Assembly: GCA_022843745.1 (NCBI GenBank)
Contig: JALHNB010000019.1
Location: forward strand, 57,059 to 121,058
Source: Anaerolineae bacterium
GTDB taxonomy: Bacteria > Chloroflexota > Anaerolineae > Aggregatilineales > Phototrophicaceae
Direction of reading: 5' to 3'
DNA length: 64,000 nucleotides
Below the pieces are notes generated by a model. It ran no database searches and had not been told where the DNA came from. It was given only the letters and a program-made list of their open reading frames with translations. The position numbers and the translations under genes are program-made. This document shows, piece by piece, positions 1 to 9,430 of this stretch (position 1 is the stretch's first letter; each line of letters begins with the position of its first letter).

Positions 1-1266
1 CAGCGCCGGGTTTCGATGTTCGATCACGTTCAAAAAAGTCGTTGGAGGGAACGCTTCGGAAAAAACGAGGCCGCCCTCGGTATCCTTCGCGCCATTGGTC
101 GCCTTTATCAGCGAGAGTTCGGTCACATTCGCGTTCGGGTCAGTTTCGTCCAGTGGCGGCTTGATCCCGATAACGTCCAGCACCGTATGAAAAATTCGCC
201 GTGTCGAGACATTCGTTTTGACGCGCTTACCCACCGGGAATCGCTCTGGATAATGAATCACGAGTGGCACGTGTACCAATTCCTGATAAACGACAAAACT
301 GTGGCCGAAAAAATTGTGATCGCCGTGTGATTCGCCATGATCGGCAGCGATAATCACCATCGTATCGTCCAATGCACCCGATGTTTTCAGATAATCCAGC
401 AGCCGTCCCAGATGAAAATCCTGATGCAAAACTTCAGCATCGTAAAAATCGTTCAGCGCCTGCTGCTCCCAATCCGCCAATGGTGGGTCGGTAGGGCTGG
501 CCCAGCGTGAGGCCTCTGAATTAAAGCGGCTCATGAATTTGTACGCATGACGATCTGCATTTGGCGCGACTCGATCCAGATAATCCTGTGGCGGTCTATA
601 GGGGAGATGTGCGCCCATCAGATTCAAGAATGTGAACAGCGTTTTTTCTGCGCCGCCTGCCCGGTGCTGCCCAATCGTCGCGATCACGTCGTCAATCGAA
701 TGTTCGGTATGGCCTTTGTAATTCACCAGCCGCGTCCACAGCGGGACAAACAGCGGATTCATCGACACGCGGAATAAAAAGTCCGACTGCGCGAAGCGAT
801 TTTGTGTGGGACGTGCGAACCGCCGCCAGCGCTTGCGGACATAGCGCCGAATCGGGCTGTGCGCCGAATCAAATGGTCGATTTACCGCCGCGCCGCAGTA
901 ATTGTAAAAGTGATCGAATCCCCGCTGCAAGCCGTTGTTCAGTACGCCCACCAGCGGATTATTGCAGAAGCCCACTGTTTCATAGCCCGCGCCGCGTAAA
1001 ATTTCGGGCAATGTTGGATTCATGCCGGAAATATGGGCGTAACCCTGCGTAACGCCGTGTGCGCTCGGATACAGGCCGGTGAACATCGACGTATGCGACG
1101 GGATTGTCCACTGCGCCGGGGCAATCGCTCGCTCAAATAGCGTTCCACCCCGCGCGAAGGAATCAAAATTGGGCGATGTTTCGCGCGTGTGGCCGTAAGC
1201 GGATAAGCGGTCACGCCGCAGGGTGTCGAGAACGATGAACAGGATGTTGGGTTGATTGGCTGCCAT
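1..1266 (-). CDS. Sulfatase/alkaline-phosphatase superfamily hydrolase, C-terminus beyond window
   Basis: Frame open from the ATG at 1266 to the window edge, about 422 residues, so the C-terminus is missing. The start (MAANQPNILFIVLDTLRRD) carries the first metal-binding aspartate of the superfamily. The nucleophile region reads APAQWTIPSHTSMFTG, with Thr where classical sulfatases have the Cys or Ser that becomes formylglycine. A later AADHGESHGDH stretch supplies the second metal site (DHG). Enzymes of this fold hydrolyse sulfate or phosphate (di)esters. The Thr nucleophile makes a phospho(di)esterase or phosphotransferase role at least as likely as sulfatase activity; this is inference. 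There is no signal peptide, so it is probably cytoplasmic. Confidence 0.85.
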   Translation of the reverse strand, partial: MAANQPNILFIVLDTLRRDRLSAYGHTRETSPNFDSFARGGTLFERAIAPAQWTIPSHTSMFTGLYPSAHGVTQGYAHISGMNPTLPEILRGAGYETVGFCNNPLVGVLNNGLQRGFDHFYNYCGAAVNRPFDSAHSPIRRYVRKRWRRFARPTQNRFAQSDFLFRVSMNPLFVPLWTRLVNYKGHTEHSIDDVIATIGQHRAGGAEKTLFTFLNLMGAHLPYRPPQDYLDRVAPNADRHAYKFMSRFNSEASRWASPTDPPLADWEQQALNDFYDAEVLHQDFHLGRLLDYLKTSGALDDTMVIIAADHGESHGDHNFFGHSFVVYQELVHVPLVIHYPERFPVGKRVKTNVSTRRIFHTVLDVIGIKPPLDETDPNANVTELSLIKATNGAKDTEGGLVFSEAFPPTTFLNVIEHRNPAL

Positions 1267-1399
1267 ATGGTTTCAAAATTTCAGCGTTGCGTGTCAATAA
1301 TCGACGAATCTTAACATAATCTGGAAGGAATAGGCACAGCCAGTTGACCTGTATCGTGATTTAAGGATAGCTAGTTGCTGTACAGTGTTGAAGGAAAAT

Positions 1400-2998
1400 T
1401 TAAGTCAATTTTCTCAGCCCTCGCGCCAACGCTAAAATGACGCGACCACCTGTCTGGCGGAAACCGCGCACCACTGTGTTCAACCCTCGCGCCAGAATCT
1501 CCGGCTGCTGGGGTTCGAGAATTTCGAAGGTTTCACGACCATGCGCAGATAGAATCCGGTTCGCCGCCGCGATCCCGGTCACACAGGCACGCTCCATCCA
1601 AAATGACGGCGCAGGATAGCCGATCCAATCGCCGCAGGCCAGAATATTCGGCCAGGGCGTTTCCAGATGCAAGCTCTCCGCAGTTGGTACGCGGAAAAGC
1701 GGGTGATTCAGGCTGTTGCGCCGCACGACACCATGCACGAAATGCCCTTTGATCGCTGGGAACGCCCGCTGCACATCATCCAAAATTTTGATAATCAGAA
1801 TATTATCGGGCTGGTCAATCACGTTGCCCTTCGCGTAGAGATGCACTTCAATCGCGCTGCCGCCTGTTTCGTTGTGCCATACAGCGAAGTTATCGTAGAG
1901 ACGGTGCAGCCAGAAAAAGTTGTCCGGCAAAAAATCGCCCGTAAACATGCCGCCGGGTGTGCCGGGGCGCGGGCTGGCATCGAACCACAGGCGCACACTG
2001 GCATTGCCGATCACGCCGGGGAAGCGAATTTTTGCGGCATCGGTATCCGGGCTGCTCATCAATAAGCGCTGTGCGGCGGTTGGCGGTATGGCAAGGATCA
2101 CGTCTTTCGCCAAAACCGAGCGCATCCCTCCGCGCACCGAATCCTCGACGACTACGCGCCACATGCTGTCGCCCACGCGCTCCAAACGCTGTGCCGTTGC
2201 GCCATGCAAAAGCTGACCTTCACAACTTTTGATGCGGTCAATCAAGGGTTGCAGCAGGGCATTATGTGGGTTGTCGGGGAAATATTGCATCCGCCAGGAG
2301 TCGCGCCGCAGCATGGTGTAAAAGCGCAGTGCGGCGATAAACGCGGTCAGGCTGATCGTTTCGACAGGCGCGGCCAGCAGGTTAACACCCACTCCGGTAA
2401 ATGTCGCCCGCAGATTGGGTGTCCAGCCGCGAAAATATTCATTCATCATCAGGCCGTCGAGCGCGACTTTTTCTTTGAGCGGGTCTAGCCCCACCGTCCA
2501 CAGGATGCTGAAAAGGAATCCGGGCAGTGAGAGAAAATCAAGCGGCGTGATATTCGCCCAGATTTGTGGGTGGAACAGCAGTTGCAGATAATGAAAAGGC
2601 GCGGGCAACCAGCGCGAACGCACCGCGTTTCCGGCCTCGATCATGCGCACCTCGCGCCCCCAACGGTTAATCCATTCCTCCCCCGGCGAGTCGATCAGTT
2701 TGGTATTGGTGAAACGGGTGATCATCGCGCGTAAATTTTCGTAGCCACCCCAGATTGCGTGGATACCATGCTCCGATGCGAACGACCAAGTGCGCCCTTT
2801 ATGCTCAAAAACATCGGCATCGCCGCCTGCCAACCGTCCCCCCGGCCACAGGCGATCTGCTTCCAGAATCAGCGGGGGGACACCTCCCTCGGCTAAGTGA
2901 ACCGCTGCGGTCAGCCCGGCAATTCCCGCGCCGATCACAACAACCGGGAAAATATCAGGAGTATCGCTGGTGTCGATGGTGTCGCTCGATTGGCTCAA
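1400..2998 (-). CDS. FAD-dependent amine-oxidase-fold oxidoreductase, carotenoid desaturase-like
   Basis: 532 residues. An N-terminal dinucleotide-binding motif (VVVIGAGIAGLTAAVHLAEG, about residues 20-39) is followed by an acidic residue in LILEAD and a GGR loop, typical of NAD(P)/FAD-dependent oxidoreductases. The C-terminal PWPNILACGDWIGYP and SFWMERACVTG segments match the FAD-closing motif of phytoene desaturase, hydroxysqualene dehydroxylase and CruE-like enzymes. Substrate is unknown; a carotenoid or other isoprenoid is a family-based guess. The start is a TTG preceded by AAGGA on the minus strand; an ATG just upstream is in another frame. No other carotenoid gene is visible. Confidence 0.8.
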   Translation of the reverse strand: MSQSSDTIDTSDTPDIFPVVVIGAGIAGLTAAVHLAEGGVPPLILEADRLWPGGRLAGGDADVFEHKGRTWSFASEHGIHAIWGGYENLRAMITRFTNTKLIDSPGEEWINRWGREVRMIEAGNAVRSRWLPAPFHYLQLLFHPQIWANITPLDFLSLPGFLFSILWTVGLDPLKEKVALDGLMMNEYFRGWTPNLRATFTGVGVNLLAAPVETISLTAFIAALRFYTMLRRDSWRMQYFPDNPHNALLQPLIDRIKSCEGQLLHGATAQRLERVGDSMWRVVVEDSVRGGMRSVLAKDVILAIPPTAAQRLLMSSPDTDAAKIRFPGVIGNASVRLWFDASPRPGTPGGMFTGDFLPDNFFWLHRLYDNFAVWHNETGGSAIEVHLYAKGNVIDQPDNILIIKILDDVQRAFPAIKGHFVHGVVRRNSLNHPLFRVPTAESLHLETPWPNILACGDWIGYPAPSFWMERACVTGIAAANRILSAHGRETFEILEPQQPEILARGLNTVVRGFRQTGGRVILALARGLRKLT

Positions 2999-3158
2999 AA
3001 CGCATGTTCCTTTTTGACAAAGTGAGATTTGCTTTAAAATGATCGGTATAATAGGGTCATGGTGAAATTGTGCTAAATGCCAGTCGTATTGTTAAGGTAA
3101 AAGGCTGGGACTTGAATTAAACATATATTGTACTTGAAGTTTATGAGGAGAAACGCTC

Positions 3159-3917
3159 ATGTTGATTACACCCGAACAAATCAAACAATTTCACGAACAG
3201 GGTTTTTTTATTCTCGAAAAAGTCATGACTGATGAGCAGCTTGAAGGGCTGCGCGCTGAATGCCAGCGTTATATCGACAAATATGAAGCGGAGATGGAAG
3301 CCAAAGGCGTGACCACGCTCGGCATCAACCACTATAAGAAGCGCTACTTCATCAGCAATCGTGGTTCCGAAAGCTCGATTATCACCAGCTTTTTATTCAG
3401 CGATCTGATGGCGGATGTTTGTCAGGCGACGTTGGGCGACGACGTGTATTTATTCAACGAACAGTATGTCGTCAAAGCTGCCGAAGTGGGCTTAAAATTT
3501 TCGTGGCATCAGGACTCTGGCTATATTGGTCATTATCACCGCCCCTATCTCTCGTGCTGGTGTGCGCTGGACGATATGAGCGAAGAAAACGGCACGATTC
3601 ATGTTTTGCCCTATGAACGCGCCGGGATGAAGCCCGACGACCTGATCGAACACACCGTCGAAGAAGGCTCGAATGACAAAGTGGGCTATCGGGGAGACGA
3701 CCCAGGTGTGACGGTTGTCGTGCCTGCCGGGAGTATCGCTGTCTTTTCCAGCCGCACTTTCCATAGCAGCGGCCCCAACTCAACAGACCGGATGCGTCGC
3801 AGCTATCTCGCGCAGTATTCCGCCGAGCCGATTATGACCAAAGACGGCAGCAAAATCTGGGCGCAGGCCGTGCCGTTCATCAAGGATGGCAAGCGAGTGG
3901 CTCTGGAAACTACATAA
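3159..3917 (+). CDS. Phytanoyl-CoA dioxygenase (PhyH) family protein
   Basis: 252 residues, usual PhyH length. These are Fe(II)/2-oxoglutarate-dependent dioxygenases that hydroxylate diverse small molecules. The metal-binding H-x-D is visible in FSWHQDSGY (about residues 115-123). The distal His and the 2-oxoglutarate-binding Arg lie in FHSSGPNSTDRMRRSY near residue 205. The ATG follows GAGGAG with good spacing. The trehalase gene begins only 34 bases downstream, suggesting one transcript. The substrate cannot be told from sequence. Confidence 0.88.
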   Translation: MLITPEQIKQFHEQGFFILEKVMTDEQLEGLRAECQRYIDKYEAEMEAKGVTTLGINHYKKRYFISNRGSESSIITSFLFSDLMADVCQATLGDDVYLFNEQYVVKAAEVGLKFSWHQDSGYIGHYHRPYLSCWCALDDMSEENGTIHVLPYERAGMKPDDLIEHTVEEGSNDKVGYRGDDPGVTVVVPAGSIAVFSSRTFHSSGPNSTDRMRRSYLAQYSAEPIMTKDGSKIWAQAVPFIKDGKRVALETT

Positions 3918-3951
3918 CAGACCATGTCGTAATTAAATTGGAGAAAACCTC

Positions 3952-5130
3952 ATGTCCCTGACGCCGATGCTGGAATACATTTCAAATTATTGGCCGAAGC
4001 TTGTTCGCCAGAATTCCCAGGATACGGGGACACTCATCGGCTTACCGTGTCCATATATCGTCCCCAGCCACGAAGGATTCTTCCAGGAGATGTACTACTG
4101 GGATTCCTATTTCATGGGACTCGGCGTTGATAAAACGGAGCATGAGACGCTGATTGTGGATATGGCCGAAAATATGGCGCACCTGTTGCAGCGCTTCGGC
4201 CTTATCCCCAATGGCAATCGTTACTATTTTCTCTCGCGCAGCCAGCCGCCATTTTTCACGCGCATGATTGTCTTAGCGTCTGAAGTCATTAAGCGCCGCC
4301 AATCCGAAGCTGAGGCGCAGGCTTTCATAGAACGGATGCTGCCGCTGGCTGAGAAGGAATATGAAACTGTCTGGATGGGTACGCAGCAGCCGCATAATCG
4401 CAAAGTCTATGCCGGACTCTCGCGCTATTTCGACATCAATTTTCTGGACGATCTCGCCTCCTGCGAAAGTGGATGGGATCATACGACTCGCTGCGATGGT
4501 CACTGGCTAGGGTATCTGCCCGTCGATTTGAATTCGATTTTATACTTCTATGAAACAGACATGGCTGATTTTTATCAACAATTGGGTCAGACCGAAATGT
4601 CCGCCAGTTGGAAAAGCCGCGCCGAACAGCGTCGGGCGACCATGCAGGAATTGATGTGGGATGCCGCAGCAGGCTTCTTTCTGGACTATGACTTTGAGAA
4701 CAAGCGACGAAATTCTCATCCTTCGCTGGCGGGTTTTTATCCGATGTGGGCTGGGCTTGCGACTGAATCACAAGCTGAACGCATCGTTCGTGAATGGTTG
4801 CCGCGCTTCGAGTTCCCTGGCGGTCTGGTGACGACATTGACCGAGCAAAAGGGTAAGCAGTGGGCCTATCCAAATGGTTGGGCACCGCTGACCTGGCTGG
4901 TCGTGCAGGGTCTTGACCGTTATGGCTATACGACTGAAGCGATGCGCATCCGCGAAAAATGGTACACAAACTGTGAAAAAGTATTCTGGACGACGGGCTG
5001 CCTGTGGGAGAAATATAATGTGGTTGCCCCCGGCCAAATCCCCGAAAGTGGAGTCTACGGATCAATACATGGTTTCGGCTGGAGCAATGCTGTAACCTGG
5101 GATTTCGCAGGACATCTTGGCAAACGATAA
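3952..5130 (+). CDS. Glycoside hydrolase family 37, trehalase-like
   Basis: 392 residues, shorter than TreA/TreF (about 550), consistent with a compact (alpha/alpha)6 catalytic core without signal peptide. Family landmarks: YYWDSYFMGLGV near the N-terminus, SGWDHTTRC carrying the probable catalytic acid Asp, a GGLVTTLTEQKGKQWAYPNG segment matching the second trehalase signature, and a C-terminal EKYNVV followed by HGFGWSNAV. In the signature, Ala replaces the usual Asp after QW. GH37 trehalases split trehalose into two glucoses; related compact proteins can act on other alpha-glucosides. Probably co-transcribed with the PhyH gene. ATG preceded by GGAG. Confidence 0.83.
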   Translation: MSLTPMLEYISNYWPKLVRQNSQDTGTLIGLPCPYIVPSHEGFFQEMYYWDSYFMGLGVDKTEHETLIVDMAENMAHLLQRFGLIPNGNRYYFLSRSQPPFFTRMIVLASEVIKRRQSEAEAQAFIERMLPLAEKEYETVWMGTQQPHNRKVYAGLSRYFDINFLDDLASCESGWDHTTRCDGHWLGYLPVDLNSILYFYETDMADFYQQLGQTEMSASWKSRAEQRRATMQELMWDAAAGFFLDYDFENKRRNSHPSLAGFYPMWAGLATESQAERIVREWLPRFEFPGGLVTTLTEQKGKQWAYPNGWAPLTWLVVQGLDRYGYTTEAMRIREKWYTNCEKVFWTTGCLWEKYNVVAPGQIPESGVYGSIHGFGWSNAVTWDFAGHLGKR

Positions 5131-5177
5131 GCAGATTTTGAGTTAAAAACCCTCTATTTCATAAACTATTACGTCTT

Positions 5178-5214
5178 GGGTCAGGCGGCCTATATTTCCT
5201 GGCCCGTCTGACCC
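5178..5214 (+). terminator. Hairpin downstream of trehalase gene
   Basis: GGGTCAGGCGG and CCGTCTGACCC form an 11-bp stem with one G-U pair around a 15-base spacer, 48 bases after the trehalase stop. No T-run follows, so it may be a weak terminator, an mRNA-stabilising structure or a relative of the dispersed palindromes in this window. Confidence 0.4.
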
Positions 5215-5359
5215 CTGTGAAATTCCCCTGTTCGTAACTGTTTTTGAAATGTTGAATGCCCTAGACTGTTTTATAGCACGTTCAACTAGCAGATGCCGGA
5301 CAACCTAAATATTTTCCGGGTTAGTTTGAGCGAAAATTTGAATAATGAGGTAAATAATC

Positions 5360-6220
5360 ATGAACGAGACAGTAGTAGCACTTTTTGATGATTTCGCAAC
5401 ATCACAACGGGTCGTTGAAGACCTTGTTGACGCGGGATTTTCACGAGATGATATTAGCCTGGTTGCCAATGACTCAGCGGGTGAATATACCCAGTATGTT
5501 GGCGCTGAAAATGTGACAGCAGGCCAGGGGGCAGGATTTGGCGCGATTATCGGTACGTTGACTGGCCTCGGCGTGGCGCTCATTCCAGGTGTCGGCCCTG
5601 TTTTGGCCGCTGGCCCGTTAGCGGCGGCACTGTTTGCAGGTGTTGGCGCGGCAGTTGGCGCGGCGACAGGCGGCCTTGTAGCCGGGTTAGTTGACCTGGG
5701 TGTCCCTGAAGACGATGCCGAATATTATGCGGAAGGTGTTCGTCGCGGTGGTACGCTGGTGATTGTCCATACGTTACCTGCGAATGCCCAGCGTGTTGAA
5801 GATGTCTTTAACCTGCACGATCCAGTGAACATCGAACATCGCACTGACGAATATCGCAAAGCGGGTTGGTCAGGCTATGACTCCACCGCGCAGCCCTATA
5901 CGCCAGATCAGGTGGCTGAGGAGCGCCAGCGCTATCGGGCAGGCTTGAGCGACCAGTATCCGTCGTTCGAGATTTATGAGAGTGATTTCCGCACGCACTA
6001 CGACAACTACTTCGTCAACAGTGGTTATACCTACGCTCAATACGTCCCGGCTTATCGTTATGGCTATTCGTTGGGCATGAACGATACCTACCGGGATTAC
6101 GACTGGACTCAGGTTGAGCCAATCGCTCGCCGTCAGTGGGAAGACCGATATTCGGGTACATGGGAAGATTTCAAGGATGCGGTTCGTGAAGGCTGGCGAA
6201 AGCTGACGAATCCGGTCTAA
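5360..6220 (+). CDS. General stress protein (YflT-like N-terminal domain) with glycine-rich hydrophobic segment
   Basis: 286 residues. The first 60 (VVALFDDFATSQRVVEDLVD, then SRDDISLVANDS) resemble the heat-induced general stress domain of YflT/GSP17M proteins. Residues about 55-115 are a Gly/Ala-rich hydrophobic block like those in DUF1269-type and stress membrane-associated proteins. The C-terminal 110 residues are polar and Tyr-rich, with a final WEDRYSGTWEDFKDAVREGW amphipathic segment. Probably a stress-responsive membrane-associated protein; the molecular role is unknown. The ATG has GAGG upstream. It converges on the MocR gene and shares a terminator with it. Confidence 0.75.
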   Translation: MNETVVALFDDFATSQRVVEDLVDAGFSRDDISLVANDSAGEYTQYVGAENVTAGQGAGFGAIIGTLTGLGVALIPGVGPVLAAGPLAAALFAGVGAAVGAATGGLVAGLVDLGVPEDDAEYYAEGVRRGGTLVIVHTLPANAQRVEDVFNLHDPVNIEHRTDEYRKAGWSGYDSTAQPYTPDQVAEERQRYRAGLSDQYPSFEIYESDFRTHYDNYFVNSGYTYAQYVPAYRYGYSLGMNDTYRDYDWTQVEPIARRQWEDRYSGTWEDFKDAVREGWRKLTNPV

Positions 6221-6249
6221 ACACCGCAAAATTTCGCGGATAAATTAAT

Positions 6250-6287
6250 AAAAAAAATAGGGCAGCGTGTGCTGCCCTATTTTTTTT
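6250..6287. terminator. Bidirectional rho-independent terminator
   Basis: A-run, ATAGGGCAGC, loop GTGT, GCTGCCCTAT, T-run: a perfect stem flanked by A8 and T8. It serves the stress protein gene on the plus strand and the MocR gene on the minus strand. Confidence 0.92.
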
Positions 6288-6330
6288 ATTTGTATCATAT
6301 TTGCAGTGCAGGTTTCAAACCTGTCCTGAC

Positions 6331-7836
6331 TTAAAGCAGCATCGACTTGTCAATGTCTGAATAATCGCAGGCCAGTTCGCGCCATGCCCGACCCAACCGC
6401 CGGAAGCCTTCTTCAATCTCGGCTGGTTTTTGAGTGCCGTAATTCAAACGCATCCGGTGACTGCCACAGCCATTGGTATAAAAAACATTGCCAATCGCGT
6501 AGGCCACGCCCATTTGGATCGCCGTAATGTAGAGTTCGGCGGCATTCGGCCCGGATTTTGGAAGCTGCGCCCAAAGGTAGATGCCGCCTTCCGGCACGTT
6601 CCAGCGCGTTCCTGGCGGCAGATATTTTTCAGCAGCAGCCAGCGCGACATCCCGGCGGCGCTTGAGTTCGCGGTTATTGCGCTCCAGCTGCTGCGCGAGT
6701 AAGCCCCGTTCCAGCAGCAAATGAATGGCACGTTGGTTGAGACCGGATGTCGAAATATCGGCGGCTTGTTTGACCCGCACCAGACGTTCATAATGCCCGT
6801 TATCCGTGAGGACGTAACCAATTCTCAGCCCCGGCAGCATCATTTTGCTAAAAGCGCTGACGTGGATCACAATGCCTGTATCGTCGAGTGCTTTTAATGG
6901 TGGCAGCGACTCGCCTTCAAACCGCAGCTCATGATAAACACCGTCTTCCAATATCGGGATGTTATATTCATTCGCCAGATTGAGTAACTGGCGGCGGCGG
7001 TGCAGCGGCATCACTTTGCCGGTGGGGTTATGCAGTGTCGGCATCACATAGATCAGGCGAGGGTTATTGTCGATAATGAAATTTTCGAGTTCATCCAGCC
7101 GGATACCATCATCATCCATGCTAATGCCGTGAATTTGCACACGGCGGGCGCGGGCAATATCAATCATGCCCAGGTAGGTCGGGTTTTCGGTGACGATGAC
7201 TTCGCCCTCACTGAGCAGCGCTTGCACCACCAGATCAAGCGCTTGCTGCGCACCACCCGTAATGAGTACGCGATCCGCATTACATCGAATCCCCAGTGCG
7301 CTCACATAATCGCGTACAGCCGCGCGTAGTGGGCTAAATCCTTCCGGTGCTTCATAGCCGAGCGCCGTTGAGCCGTCCCGATCCAGTACCGTATTGATTG
7401 CATCACGCAGATTTTGCACGGGAAAAAATTCTGTAGGGGGAGCGCCATGACCAAAATTGATGACACCGGGCTTGTTACGCGCCAGCCGCATCATTTCGCG
7501 GATCGAGCGATCCGGTGAGGTCTGGGTTTCGATAATAGGGGTGCTTCCATTGCCGTTACTGGTGGGCATGTTGCCATTTGCCTCGCCAGAAACGAATGTC
7601 CCTCGTCCCGCGTGTGCGCTCAGATGCCCTTGTGCGCGTAATTCGGCATATGCATTTACGACGCTGATACGGCTGATATTCAGTTGACGTGCCAGGTCGC
7701 GGCTGGCGGGAAGGCGCACTCCTGCGGGCAATGTTCCACTCTCAATTTGCATCCGAATGTGGCGGATCAGTTGGCGGTAGATGGGTTCTTCCCCATCGCG
7801 ATCAAGAGGGATACTGAGGCTGATCTGATTTAGCAT
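6331..7836 (-). CDS. MocR/PdxR-type GntR regulator with aminotransferase domain
   Basis: About 501 residues from the preferred ATG at 7836, which has GGGAG nine bases upstream; an extra 17 codons are open 5' of it. Residues about 10-80 are a GntR winged helix (PIYRQLIRHIRMQIESG, then LPASRDLARQLNISR). The rest is a fold-type I aminotransferase domain with the PLP-binding Lys in HVSAFSKMMLPGLRIGYV. MocR regulators use PLP or amino compounds as effectors and often control vitamin B6, amine or amino-acid genes. No such gene is adjacent, so the target is unknown. The HEAT-repeat gene is divergent upstream. Confidence 0.9.
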   Translation of the reverse strand: MLNQISLSIPLDRDGEEPIYRQLIRHIRMQIESGTLPAGVRLPASRDLARQLNISRISVVNAYAELRAQGHLSAHAGRGTFVSGEANGNMPTSNGNGSTPIIETQTSPDRSIREMMRLARNKPGVINFGHGAPPTEFFPVQNLRDAINTVLDRDGSTALGYEAPEGFSPLRAAVRDYVSALGIRCNADRVLITGGAQQALDLVVQALLSEGEVIVTENPTYLGMIDIARARRVQIHGISMDDDGIRLDELENFIIDNNPRLIYVMPTLHNPTGKVMPLHRRRQLLNLANEYNIPILEDGVYHELRFEGESLPPLKALDDTGIVIHVSAFSKMMLPGLRIGYVLTDNGHYERLVRVKQAADISTSGLNQRAIHLLLERGLLAQQLERNNRELKRRRDVALAAAEKYLPPGTRWNVPEGGIYLWAQLPKSGPNAAELYITAIQMGVAYAIGNVFYTNGCGSHRMRLNYGTQKPAEIEEGFRRLGRAWRELACDYSDIDKSMLL

Positions 7837-8031
7837 GGAAATGACTCCCTGCGGGGTCTTAAGCGGATTATAAATGATAAATTTCACTTTATTGTCGAAT
7901 TATACCATATAATGCCACTTGGTATATATGGGATAAAAACCTACTTTTCCCCAACTCTTTGCTTTCGCCAGAAGCATAGTTGCTTTATCATAAAGCATAT
8001 GAATTATCGCTTTTATCGGAGCGTTTCACTT

Positions 8032-9342
8032 ATGTCTGAATTGGATGCTTTTGAAGCAAAAGTCAGCGAAAATATCAAGCTTCTTTCATCAACGGATGCT
8101 AAAGTCCGGCGTAAAGCTGCCGAATGGCTGGGTGAAGCGGGAGACCCACGCGCAATTACCCGTTTACGCCAGGTTTATAAAGAAGATCGCGACAAAAAGG
8201 TGCGCCAGACCGCCGAATATTCGCTGGGGATGTTTCGCGCATTAGAGCAGGGTTTAGCCGGTAATAAGCGCGATGCCGTCGTTCAGCGGCTGGAAGATAT
8301 TGCTCTGCGTGGCAAGATGGGACGGCGCACTAGTATTCGCAGATCGACTCTGGCAAAAATCAACCTAGGGCTGCTGATCGCGCTCATTCTCCTGCTGCTT
8401 TTCAATTTTGTCATTTGGGATAAGCTAAAGCCTATCCTGAATCAGACTGCGGCTGTCGCTTCTGTTGCCTCTAATGATAATGAGAGTGAAGATGTTCCTG
8501 CAAAGGATCGCGATACGCTCCTCAACGAAATCACTGCTCAACTAACGCTTGTGCGCAACGATGTCGAAAGGCTGCAAAGCCAATTTCAAACAGTGCTAGG
8601 GGGAGGCACGGTTAATTGTGGTGTTTTCTTCAACAACCCCTCCGAATACAGCGCAGACAGCGCCCGAAATGAACCCGATATCGTCGCCATTATTACGGAT
8701 TTGAATGCAGCCCATAGCAATCTTGTGACCGCCAAAGCAGCCTACAACCAGGCCTGCCCACCGAATAGTCAGCCATTTACGGCTGCTGAAGTGGGTGCGC
8801 CAATGGGACAGGTCGTTCAGGCTTTAACATCGTTGGCAGCCGTTGACGCGGCGCTGCCTGCTGCCAGGGGCGAAGCTGTGGACGCTACCGAAGCCGTTAC
8901 GCAAGCGGCATCCACTCAGGAAGCTGTCGTTTCAACGCCAACGCCTGAAATTAACGTTCGAGGTCATCTCACAGCACTTGGTCAGATCGTTGATAACGTG
9001 CAGGCTGCGCGTGGCGCAAATACTATTCTCAATCAATATTGGAGTGATGTTCGTGCCAGCGGAACAAGAGCAGGTTGTAACCAGCCTGTGCCAACGATCC
9101 CGCCGGATTATGTGCTGCCAGATATTGATGCCCAGGCCATACCCAATCTCAAATTGGCGGTAGACCTGATTAACGGCGGCTTAAGTTTCCTGCGGCAGGG
9201 CTGGAGCCAATATACAAATGCCTGCAACGCCAATAATCTGGCAGAAGCGTTAGCAGCAGGCGCACAAAACGCACAAAACGCGACATCGGCTTTTGAGAAC
9301 GCGCAAACGATGTTAACTACTGTCAGAAACAGTGAGAGCTAA
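8032..9342 (+). CDS. HEAT-repeat protein with a single transmembrane segment
   Basis: 436 residues from the ATG at 8032, which has GGAG ten bases upstream (an in-frame 5' extension is open but lacks a good site). Residues about 15-75 form two HEAT-like repeats (AKVRRKAAEWLGEAGDPRAI). A hydrophobic segment spans residues 110-129. The remaining 300 residues are Ala/Asn/Thr-rich with a few Cys and predicted helices, presumably outside the membrane. This is a cytoplasmic HEAT module anchored to an extracytoplasmic helical domain; the partner is unknown. Another HEAT protein is encoded convergently downstream. Confidence 0.7.
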   Translation: MSELDAFEAKVSENIKLLSSTDAKVRRKAAEWLGEAGDPRAITRLRQVYKEDRDKKVRQTAEYSLGMFRALEQGLAGNKRDAVVQRLEDIALRGKMGRRTSIRRSTLAKINLGLLIALILLLLFNFVIWDKLKPILNQTAAVASVASNDNESEDVPAKDRDTLLNEITAQLTLVRNDVERLQSQFQTVLGGGTVNCGVFFNNPSEYSADSARNEPDIVAIITDLNAAHSNLVTAKAAYNQACPPNSQPFTAAEVGAPMGQVVQALTSLAAVDAALPAARGEAVDATEAVTQAASTQEAVVSTPTPEINVRGHLTALGQIVDNVQAARGANTILNQYWSDVRASGTRAGCNQPVPTIPPDYVLPDIDAQAIPNLKLAVDLINGGLSFLRQGWSQYTNACNANNLAEALAAGAQNAQNATSAFENAQTMLTTVRNSES

Positions 9343-9366
9343 GTAGAACCACGTTGATTTTGGGGT

Positions 9367-9397
9367 TGTAGGGACAGGTCTCAAACCTGCCCCTATA
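9367..9397. repeat. Dispersed palindromic intergenic repeat, copy b
   Basis: GTAGGGACAGGTC, TCAA, ACCTGCCCCTA: imperfect palindrome with GTAGGG-type ends, between convergent genes. It belongs to the family described in the findings (6303, 14268, 32972, 59660) and could also work as a terminator hairpin. Confidence 0.65.
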
Positions 9398-9430
9398 GAA
9401 AGACATCCCTCATGATTTCTGAGGTTATCC

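Noticed and set aside
4436-5065. 209-codon frame opposite the trehalase
   Set aside because: No start signal or domain; the plus-strand gene carries family motifs.
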